Source of the DNA: JAKBCQ01 sp021807585
Lineage (GTDB): Bacteria; Planctomycetota; Planctomycetia; Isosphaerales; Isosphaeraceae
Direction: 5' to 3'
Length of the DNA: 19,112 bases
Assembly: GCA_027325115.1 (NCBI GenBank)
Contig: DAHWFG010000147.1
Location: 1 to 19,112 of the forward strand
Shown piece by piece: positions 1 to 7,178 of the stretch. A model generated the notes under the pieces. The model was given only the letters and a program-made list of their open reading frames with translations. It was not told the DNA's origin and did not search any database. A program made the position numbers and the translations under genes. Position 1 is the stretch's first letter. Every line of letters begins with the position of its first letter.

Positions 1-57
1 ATTCGGACTGACGACCGTTGTGTTCGTCGTCGAATGATCGTCATTGGGACCGATCCG

Positions 58-2421
58 ATGTTCAAAAAGACGCTTGTCGTGGTGCTTCTGCTCGCCGGCG
101 GATTGGCCGGATATTTCACCCTGGCTCAACGGCACGGATCGGGCTCGACGACCTCCGTCGCGGTTCGAGCCGGGTCGAGCGCGGCGGTCAACCTCGCCGA
201 CAATCGCGTTGCGATCGAAGAGGTCGTTCCCGAACTCGGCGAGGGGCTTTATTCCGAGAATTGGCTCGACGACGGCGGCCAAACGATGCTGATCGATTAC
301 CTCGACGGCGATCCGCGATCGCTCGTCGAATCCCAAAAATCGCGCGCCGCGAGCCCTCGGAAGGGGATCGATTCGGTCCTCGGCAAGCTCGATCAAATCC
401 GCGACGACTCCCCCTCGTCGATCAAAAAACGTCGATTCCTCTTAACCAGGCTGGCTTGTTTGTACATGAATTTGGGAAAGTTCGCCGAGGCCGATCGCCG
501 GTTTCTCGAAGTTCAAACGACGTATCCCGTGGATTCTCCCCGGTTCGCCAATTACGAGGCGGCGCGCGGCGTCGCGGCGCTCCGCGGCGGCGAGGTGGAA
601 AACTGCGTCGCGTGCCAAAACGAGGCGAGCTGCGTCTTTCCCCTCGCCGCCGCCGCGGTCCATCAAAAGAAAGCCGGATCGCGCAAAGCAATTAAACATT
701 TTAGTAAATATCTAGAAAAACGACCTCAAGACATGGGTATTCGCTGGTTGCTCAATGTTGCATATATGACATTAGGCGAATATCCTGATCGGGTTCCCGA
801 ACAATGGTTGATCAGGCTCGACGCGTTTCGATCGCCCGTCGAGGTCGGTCGGTTCGCCAACGTCGCGGCGCGGGTCGGAATCGACGCGCTCGGTCCCAAA
901 TACGGCGGGGGGAGCGCGTTCGACGATTTCAACAACGACGGTCTGCTTGATCTCGTCACGTCGACCGAAAATCCGTCGGAGGGAGGATCGATCTTGATCA
1001 ACCAAGGCGACGGGACGTTCGTCGATCGATCCGCGGGTTCGGGGCTCGATCAACAGCCGGGCGCTCTCAACATGAAACATGTCGATTACGACAACGACGG
1101 TAATCTCGACGTCTTATTCCTCCGCGGCGCGTGGGAGAAGTCGCAACGTCTTTCACTCATGCGAAACAAAGGGGACGGTACATTTGAGGACGTGACGATC
1201 GCCGCCGGACTCGACCGACCGATCGCCACGGCTTCGGCGGGGTGGGCGGATTATGATAACGACGGTTTCGTCGATCTATACCTCGCGGGGGAGACGAAAG
1301 CTTCGGACAATCCCAACAAGCTCTACGATATCGTCGATTTGCCCAATTCGTCGCGGCTTTATCACAACAACGGAAACGGCACGTTCACCGACGTCGCCGA
1401 ACCCGCGGGGGTGAAGAACAATCACTTCGGCAAAGGAGTCGCGTGGGGAGATTACGACGGTGATGGATATGCCGATCTTTTTGTTTCCAATATGAATGCG
1501 CATTCTCGTTTGTTTCATAACAATCGCGACGGTACGTTCGACGAGGTCGGAGGCAAGCTCGGCGTGACGGGACCCTGGGCGTCGTTCGCTTGCTGGTTCT
1601 GGGATTACGATTGCGACGGCGATCTCGATCTGTTCGTCAACGCGTACAACGCCGACCTCCAGAAGAACGTCGAGAACATGCTGGGAAAAACTCCCCGGGC
1701 GTCGACCCCCAAGCTTTACCGCAACGACGGCAAAAAAGGCTTCGCCGACGTATCGCGAGACGTCGGGCTCGATCGGATCATCATGGCGATGGGATGCAAT
1801 TACGGCGATATCGATAACGACGGCTATCTGGATATTTATGAGGGAACCGGAATGCCGATGTATTCGTTTCTGGTTCCCAACGTGATGCTCAAGAATGATC
1901 ACGGCCGGCGGTTTCTCGACGTCACGACCTCGTCGGGAACGGGACACCTGCAAAAGGGGCACGGAGTGTCGTTCGGCGATTGGAACAACGACGGTTATGT
2001 TGATTTGTTCGTCCGTTCGGGCGGGGCGACGAACGGCGATCGCGCGAACGCGGTGTTGTTTCAAAATCCGGGTGGAACAAATCATTGGATATATCTCAAA
2101 TTAATCGGTAAAAAGACGAATCGCGCCGCGATCGGCGCGGTCGTCAAATTGACGCTTCCCGACGAGCCCGGTTATCCCGCCCCCAACATCCGCTTTCGCG
2201 TCGTCTCGGCGGGTTCAAGCTGGGGTGGGAACGGCTTTCCCATGACGATCGGCCTCGGCGCCGCCGATACGATCAAAAAGATCGAGATCGTTTGGCCGAC
2301 GAGCGCGTCGACACAAACTTTTCAAGACGTGGCCGTCGATCAAGCGATCACGATCGCCGAATTCGCCGATCGGTATCAAACCGTCGATCGCAAGCCGATC
2401 GCCGTCCCCAAAACGAAATAA
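58..2421 (+). CDS. Secreted CRTAC1-like FG-GAP (VCBS) / ASPIC-UnbV repeat protein, copy 1
   Basis: A 787-residue exported protein of the CRTAC1-like type abundant in planctomycetes. Start chosen at ATG 58: it places a hydrophobic signal segment (VVVLLLAGGLAGYF) right after MFKKTL and has GGGA 8 nt upstream; an in-frame ATG at 34 would only add eight residues. Residues about 110-260 are helical and TPR-like, with NCVACQNEASC (C183, C186, C192), then a conserved RWLLNVAYMTLGEYP block. Residues about 280-640 form an FG-GAP/VCBS beta-propeller with seven Asp-rich calcium loops of the kind DYDNDGNLD, DYDGDGYAD, DIDNDGYLD and DWNNDGYVD. Residues about 680-765 match ASPIC/UnbV (NHWIYLKLIG, SAGSSWGGNG, IEIVWP). 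Family knowledge: such propellers bind calcium and probably mediate adhesion or protein contacts; no enzymatic role is shown. It is closely paralogous to the gene at 4496-6835 and convergent with the MBL gene, 26 bp away. Confidence 0.93.
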   Translation: MFKKTLVVVLLLAGGLAGYFTLAQRHGSGSTTSVAVRAGSSAAVNLADNRVAIEEVVPELGEGLYSENWLDDGGQTMLIDYLDGDPRSLVESQKSRAASPRKGIDSVLGKLDQIRDDSPSSIKKRRFLLTRLACLYMNLGKFAEADRRFLEVQTTYPVDSPRFANYEAARGVAALRGGEVENCVACQNEASCVFPLAAAAVHQKKAGSRKAIKHFSKYLEKRPQDMGIRWLLNVAYMTLGEYPDRVPEQWLIRLDAFRSPVEVGRFANVAARVGIDALGPKYGGGSAFDDFNNDGLLDLVTSTENPSEGGSILINQGDGTFVDRSAGSGLDQQPGALNMKHVDYDNDGNLDVLFLRGAWEKSQRLSLMRNKGDGTFEDVTIAAGLDRPIATASAGWADYDNDGFVDLYLAGETKASDNPNKLYDIVDLPNSSRLYHNNGNGTFTDVAEPAGVKNNHFGKGVAWGDYDGDGYADLFVSNMNAHSRLFHNNRDGTFDEVGGKLGVTGPWASFACWFWDYDCDGDLDLFVNAYNADLQKNVENMLGKTPRASTPKLYRNDGKKGFADVSRDVGLDRIIMAMGCNYGDIDNDGYLDIYEGTGMPMYSFLVPNVMLKNDHGRRFLDVTTSSGTGHLQKGHGVSFGDWNNDGYVDLFVRSGGATNGDRANAVLFQNPGGTNHWIYLKLIGKKTNRAAIGAVVKLTLPDEPGYPAPNIRFRVVSAGSSWGGNGFPMTIGLGAADTIKKIEIVWPTSASTQTFQDVAVDQAITIAEFADRYQTVDRKPIAVPKTK

Positions 2422-2447
2422 TTGAAAGAAAGATTGTATTCTTGTTA

Positions 2448-4121
2448 TTAATGTTTAAGAGATTGCTCGCCGATTGATCGGCTCGCGGGCGCCGATCGAG
2501 CGCGCTCGATCAACACGCGATCGCGGGCAATGATATCAACCCAAGAAGTATCATACAAGCAAGCGTTTTGTCCGTCGACGGCGACGGTCGGCGCCCAGAG
2601 ATCGGGTTTATATCCGCGCAGTTGATCGAGCGCGTCGAGCGAATCGTCGATCGTGTTTTGATGTTCGGAGAAGCGCCGAACGAAATCGGCTTCGAGCGTC
2701 TGATCGACGTTCACGGGGAGCGATCCCGTGACGAGCGCCGATCGCTTCTTCAGCCGAATCCGCCAGACGATTGGAGCTTGTCCCGGAACGCGAAGAACGA
2801 TCGGCTCGACGGGGAGATCCTTGATCGCGGTCGGATCGGTCGCCGCAATCACGATCGTCCCCGCGGGAGAACCGCTTTTCATCGGTTCGACTCCGTCGGC
2901 GGTTGTGACGACGCGAACCCGACGGCGCGAAAGTAAATCGGCGAGCCCCGATGTTTCGTCGGGTCCGATATCCGTCAGTAAGACGTCCGTCGGAATGACG
3001 GGCGCGACGCCGAGCTTGCGAAAACCGTCGTTCACAAAATCGACGAGTCCTGGGCCTCCGGGAGCGTTGACGAGACACAATCGATCCCCCGCAATCAGCC
3101 CGTAAACCGCGAATCCGTTCCGATCGCCGAAATAAAACAGCTCGTCGGCGAGCTTTTTGGGATTTCCATCCAGGAAGTTCGCTCCGTCGGTTTGATAGCG
3201 CGAGATCAGCAATTCCATATCGGCGATTCCGCGATCGAGCAGTTCGAGCCTTCGTTTCCGAGAGATTGCGGCGGAGGTCGGGATCGAATCCATCCGCGGG
3301 TGACCGGGTAAGATCAGGTCGACGCGATCGAGCTTCCGTAACATCCGCAACGACGCCAAGAAAGCGACCGCGTCGCCGCGATAACGCGGTGCGAGATACG
3401 CCGAGTACGTTCCAAGCGGTTTGGCGAGCTCGCCGCGTTCGCCGAGATCGCCGACGAGTCCCATAATGACATCACCCGAAAATAAAACATAAAGGCCTTT
3501 ACGATTCATGAGCCAACAAACGCTTCCCGGGGTGTGACCCGGGGTTGCGATCGCTTGGAAGCGCGTGTCGCCGAAATCGATCGATTCGCCGCCGTCGATC
3601 TTGACGTCGATCGTGGTTCGATGAGGGTTTTCGCTGGGGATATAAAACGTGCTGAAGAACGCGTCGCGCGGGCCTCCCGCCTCGAGGATCGCGGCGTCGG
3701 CACGTCCCGCGTGGATGCGAGCCCCGTGTTTTTCGCGAAAGTAACCCGCCCCTCCCGTGTGATCGCCGTGAGCATGGGTGATGAGGATCGCCTTAACTTT
3801 TCGTGCTTCGAGTCCGAGGGTTGAAAGTTCGGCGAGCACCGGCGCCGCGTCGGCACGAAGTCCCGAGTCGATCATCACCAGCCCTTCCGAAGTTTCGACG
3901 ACATAAGCCGCCGACGGCGACAAACCGCCCAGCAGGTGAATTCCAGGGACGATCGTCATGGCTCGCGGTTCCAAAACGGGCGTATTGGCGAGCGAAAGCG
4001 CCGCGTTTTCAGGCTTTTTCTCGCCGATCTCGGCGCGATCGCCGCAACCTGGAATGGCTGCGGGCGCGATCACCGCGGTCAGGACGACAAACATCGATTG
4101 GAAGCGAAGAGGGACCGTCAT
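2448..4121 (-). CDS. Exported MBL-fold metallohydrolase with a degenerate second MBL domain
   Basis: A 557-residue protein. ATG 4121 is preferred over a GTG at 4175 because it starts a proper signal peptide (MTVPLRFQSMFVVLTAVIA) ending in a lipobox-like AIPGC (C26; Pro at -2 is unusual). Residues about 52-285 are a metallo-beta-lactamase fold with every usual metal ligand visible: ITHAHGDHTGG (H116, H118, D120, H121), TPGHTPG (H196), SGD (D217) and PGH (H274). It is probably a di-metal (zinc) hydrolase in the periplasm or envelope; the substrate is unknown. Residues about 330-530 repeat the same order of strands with ligands replaced: LLTDIGPDETSG, VPGQAPIVW, VTGS, DLWAPTVA. This looks like an internal duplication whose second copy is catalytically dead. 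It lies on the opposite strand between two paralogous FG-GAP genes. Confident on fold, unsure on substrate and lipidation. Confidence 0.9.
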   Translation of the reverse strand: MTVPLRFQSMFVVLTAVIAPAAIPGCGDRAEIGEKKPENAALSLANTPVLEPRAMTIVPGIHLLGGLSPSAAYVVETSEGLVMIDSGLRADAAPVLAELSTLGLEARKVKAILITHAHGDHTGGAGYFREKHGARIHAGRADAAILEAGGPRDAFFSTFYIPSENPHRTTIDVKIDGGESIDFGDTRFQAIATPGHTPGSVCWLMNRKGLYVLFSGDVIMGLVGDLGERGELAKPLGTYSAYLAPRYRGDAVAFLASLRMLRKLDRVDLILPGHPRMDSIPTSAAISRKRRLELLDRGIADMELLISRYQTDGANFLDGNPKKLADELFYFGDRNGFAVYGLIAGDRLCLVNAPGGPGLVDFVNDGFRKLGVAPVIPTDVLLTDIGPDETSGLADLLSRRRVRVVTTADGVEPMKSGSPAGTIVIAATDPTAIKDLPVEPIVLRVPGQAPIVWRIRLKKRSALVTGSLPVNVDQTLEADFVRRFSEHQNTIDDSLDALDQLRGYKPDLWAPTVAVDGQNACLYDTSWVDIIARDRVLIERARSAPASRSIGEQSLKH

Positions 4122-4495
4122 CCGCGAGCATTCCCAATCATTCAGCGATCGAGCACGGTTCAAGGCGGAACGCACGGATCGATCTTCGATCGAATCCGAA
4201 CGCGACGCAACGCGACTTTACCGATAACGCTTGAAAACGGATTATTACATTTGGAAGATTTTTGATTGGGAACGATCGATCACGGCGGGACCGATTATTT
4301 GTAACCGTATGTTTTTCATGTAGTTGGATCAAGAGTGCGAGGCTTGAATGAGGCGTTCTGAAAAACGAAGGGACAAGTTAATCGGCGCCGTCGCTATCTA
4401 TTAAGTTAGGCTTGATTTCGTGGTTCGCGTTCGTCGCGGCGTGGAGGCGGACGGGGATTGGCGGCCGTTTTACTGGAATTCGGCGGAGAGACGCG
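4122..4495. other. Divergent intergenic region between the MBL gene and the second FG-GAP gene
   Basis: This 374-bp gap separates two divergently transcribed genes, so it should hold both promoters. Parts are AT-rich (about 4220-4330 and 4370-4425) in contrast to the flanking genes. I could not assign convincing -35/-10 pairs or an operator. Longer readings of both flanking genes extend into the gap from non-ATG codons (GTG 4175 on minus, TTG 4412 on plus). I reject these because the extensions would precede good signal peptides. Confidence 0.5.
4485..4490 (+). promoter_or_regulatory. Ribosome binding site GGAGAG for the second FG-GAP gene
   Basis: GGAGAG lies 5 nt before ATG 4496. It decides the start in favour of that ATG over the upstream in-frame TTG at 4412, whose extra 28 residues would bury the signal peptide. 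Confidence 0.6.
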
Positions 4496-6835
4496 ATGCA
4501 TCGGGGAAGAACGTCGATCTGGGGGATCGTCGCGGTTTTTTTCATCGTCGCATCGGCGGGGGTCGGGTATGTGTTGAGTTCGTCGCACAAGGATTCGAGC
4601 GAGCCGAGGCGCTCGGCGTCGGCTTCGGTTGAACGAGCCGGCGATCGCGACGTCCCGCTTTTTTCGGATCAGTGGATCGACAATCTGGGAGTTCGGCTCA
4701 TTCCCGAATTTGACGAGCCCGATCCGCGTGATCTCGCCGCGGCGCAGGCGGCGCGGGGAAAGCGGGTCGAGCGGAGGCTCGCCGCGGTGCGCGCCAAATT
4801 GACGACCTTATCAAAAGACGACCCGAAAACACTTGAATCATGGCGTGAATACAAAAGCACATTGGCACGTATCTTGTTAAGCGACGGCGCTTTTCTCGCC
4901 GCGGCGGCGGAATTGCGCGACGTTCAGGCGACGTATCCCGAGTCGTCTTATATGTACGCGAATTACGAGGCGGCGCTGGGAGTCGCGGCGATGAGGCGGG
5001 GCGAGGTTGAGAACTGTGTTTCGTGCCAAAACGAGGCGAGTTGTGTTTTTCCGCTCGCCGCCGCGGCGATCCACCAAAAAAAAGCGGGGTCGCGCGAGGC
5101 GATCGAGCACTATAACAAATATCTAGATAAGCGTCCCGAGGATCTCGGCGCGCGTTGGCTTTTAAATGTTGTTTATATGACGTTGGGCGAATACCCTGAT
5201 CGCGTTCCCAGGGATCGCCTGATCGATCTCGCATCGTTTCGGTCGGCGATCGAGGTCGGCCGGTTCCGGAACGTCGCCAAAAATACGGGGATCGACTTGA
5301 TCGGTCCGCGGTACGCCGGGGGGAGCGCGATCGACGATTTCAATAACGACGGTTTGCTCGACATCGTTTCGGGGACCGAGTCGCCCGAGCAGGGGGCTTC
5401 GCTCTTGATCAACAAAGGAGACGGAACGTTCGAGGATCGAGCCGTTTCGGCGGGGCTCGCGGCGCAGGTCGGTTCGCTCAATCTTAAACATACCGATTAC
5501 GACAACGATGGAAATCTTGATATTTTATTCCTTCGAGGCGCGTGGGAGAAGGCGCAGCGGATGTCGCTTTTGCGGAACCGGGGCGACGGTACATTTGAAG
5601 ACGCGACGGTGTCGGCGGGTCTTGACCGTCCGATCGCGTCGGCGTCGGCGGGGTGGGCCGATTACGACAACGACGGCTTCGTCGACTTTTACATTGCCGG
5701 GGAGACGACGACGAAACCGAGCGGCGATCCGTTCGCGGCCGACGTCGAATCACCCAACGCGGCTCGGTTGTATCACAACAACGGCGACGGCACGTTCACC
5801 GACGTCGCCGATCGAGCCGGCGTGCGCAACATCGCGTTCGCCAAGGGGGTCGCGTGGGGGGATTACGATCTCGACGGATATCCCGACTTGTTCGTTTCCA
5901 ACATGGGCGCGCGTTCACGATTTTTTCATAACAAAGGAGACGGCACGTTCGAAGAGGTCGGCGCGAAGCTCAAGGTTCCCGGAACGTGGACCGGGTTCGC
6001 GTGCTGGTTCTTTGATTACGACAACGACGGCGATCTCGATCTCTTCGTCAACGGCTTCTTCGGGTCGCTCCATCAAACGATCGCAAGCATGATCGGCCGC
6101 CCCAGGGGAGGGGAATCCCCCCGGCTTTATCGCAACGATCGTGAGAACGGGTTTAAAGACGTCACCGATGAATCAGGGCTCAATCGTTTGATTATGGCTA
6201 TGGGATGCAATTTTAGTGATATTGATAACGACGGTTATCTTGATATTTATGAAGGGACCGGCAAGCCCGAATACGCGTTTTTGATTCCCAACGTTATGCT
6301 TAAGAACGATCGCGGTCGGCGGTTCGTCGACGTCACGCTCGCGACGGGGACGGGGCACCTTCAAAAGGGGCACGGCGTTTCGTTCGGCGATTGGAACAAC
6401 GACGGCTACGCCGATTTATTCGTCCGCTCGGGGGGAGCTTTCCGCGGCGATCAGGCGAACGCGGTTTTGTTCCAAAATCCGGGCGGGACGAATCATTGGA
6501 TTTATGTGAAATTGATCGGCAACAAGACAAACCGCGCCGCGATCGGCGCCGCGGTGAAGATTACGCTCGACGACGAGCCTGGATATCCCTCGCCGAACAT
6601 CCGCTATCGCGTCGTCTCGGCGGGTTCGAGCTGGGGAGGGAACGGCTTCCCGATGACGATCGGCCTCGGCGCGGCGCAAACGATCAAATCGCTCGAGGTG
6701 ATCTGGCCGACGAGCAAATCGAAGCAAAAGTTCGAGAACGTTAAGATCGATCAATCGATCTCGATTACCGAATTCGCCGATACGTACCAAACCCTCGATC
6801 GCAAGCCGATCGCCGTTCCAAGAATCGACGAATAA
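4496..6835 (+). CDS. Secreted CRTAC1-like FG-GAP (VCBS) / ASPIC-UnbV repeat protein, copy 2
   Basis: A 779-residue paralog of the protein at 58-2421. The N-terminus MHRGRTSIWGIVAVFFIVAS is a signal peptide or anchor, preceded by a good GGAGAG. Residues 30-150 differ strongly from copy 1. From about residue 155 the two agree at most positions by eye. It keeps the three-cysteine motif NCVSCQNEASC (C174, C177, C183), the RWLLNVVYMTLGEYP block, seven Asp-rich FG-GAP calcium loops (for example DFNNDGLLD, DYDLDGYPD, DYDNDGDLD, DWNNDGYAD) and a C-terminal ASPIC/UnbV domain with SAGSSWGGNG. Like copy 1, it is probably an extracellular or envelope calcium-binding propeller with a helical N-terminal part. 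The two copies are in the same orientation with the MBL gene inverted between them, so local duplication is the simplest origin; the copies have diverged mostly in the leader and helical region. Confidence 0.93.
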   Translation: MHRGRTSIWGIVAVFFIVASAGVGYVLSSSHKDSSEPRRSASASVERAGDRDVPLFSDQWIDNLGVRLIPEFDEPDPRDLAAAQAARGKRVERRLAAVRAKLTTLSKDDPKTLESWREYKSTLARILLSDGAFLAAAAELRDVQATYPESSYMYANYEAALGVAAMRRGEVENCVSCQNEASCVFPLAAAAIHQKKAGSREAIEHYNKYLDKRPEDLGARWLLNVVYMTLGEYPDRVPRDRLIDLASFRSAIEVGRFRNVAKNTGIDLIGPRYAGGSAIDDFNNDGLLDIVSGTESPEQGASLLINKGDGTFEDRAVSAGLAAQVGSLNLKHTDYDNDGNLDILFLRGAWEKAQRMSLLRNRGDGTFEDATVSAGLDRPIASASAGWADYDNDGFVDFYIAGETTTKPSGDPFAADVESPNAARLYHNNGDGTFTDVADRAGVRNIAFAKGVAWGDYDLDGYPDLFVSNMGARSRFFHNKGDGTFEEVGAKLKVPGTWTGFACWFFDYDNDGDLDLFVNGFFGSLHQTIASMIGRPRGGESPRLYRNDRENGFKDVTDESGLNRLIMAMGCNFSDIDNDGYLDIYEGTGKPEYAFLIPNVMLKNDRGRRFVDVTLATGTGHLQKGHGVSFGDWNNDGYADLFVRSGGAFRGDQANAVLFQNPGGTNHWIYVKLIGNKTNRAAIGAAVKITLDDEPGYPSPNIRYRVVSAGSSWGGNGFPMTIGLGAAQTIKSLEVIWPTSKSKQKFENVKIDQSISITEFADTYQTLDRKPIAVPRIDE

Positions 6836-7178
6836 TTGTTTAATTTATTAAATCATATATTGATAATAATGGAATCGGGAGTTCATCGGATCGGTTAGGT
6901 ATCAATGTTCTTACGGACGGTCGGCTCGATCGCGCGTTTTTCGATCTTATAGGCGCGGCGCCTACGAACGAGAGCACTCGGGGTCTCCGACCAGGGTCGC
7001 CGATCATAGATCGCGCAGCGCGCGATCGTATCCCGGCGGCGCTCGTTCTTGGTAAACTGATCGACGTGCGTCCTTGATAAAATCGCTCGCTCGGGGAACT
7101 CTTCGCGTGAGCGCTGCGTCTAAACGAGCGTCGTGACGACTGTCGCTTTTCCCCCCTCAACTTCTGGAGCTTCGTCCC
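6836..7178. other. Leader region of the giant macroglobulin gene, with several perfect palindromes
   Basis: I see no gene in this 343-bp gap. It begins with an AT-rich stretch containing TTTAAT-TT-ATTAAA (6839-6852). It then carries TAGGCGC-G-GCGCCTA (6950-6964), GATCGCGC-AGC-GCGCGATC (7009-7027) and GTCGT-G-ACGAC (7130-7140). None is followed by a T-run, so they do not look like intrinsic terminators. They may be structured leader RNA, regulator sites or dispersed repeats. A promoter for the downstream gene should be here but I could not place it. Confidence 0.5.
7166..7169 (+). promoter_or_regulatory. Ribosome binding site GGAG for the giant macroglobulin gene
   Basis: GGAG lies 9 nt upstream of ATG 7179 and supports that start. 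Confidence 0.5.

Noticed and set aside
34..57. In-frame upstream ATG at 34 for the first FG-GAP gene
   Set aside because: It adds eight residues before a standard Lys-rich signal peptide head, and GGGA sits closer to ATG 58.
1276..2085. Minus-strand open frame of 269 codons opposite the FG-GAP repeats
   Set aside because: Its regular Ile/Val/Arg repeats mirror the Asp-rich calcium loops of the plus strand.
2469..2482. Inverted repeat GCCGAT-TG-ATCGGC as a terminator for the convergent pair
   Set aside because: It lies inside the coding end of the MBL gene and has no T-run; GATC-rich palindromes are common here.
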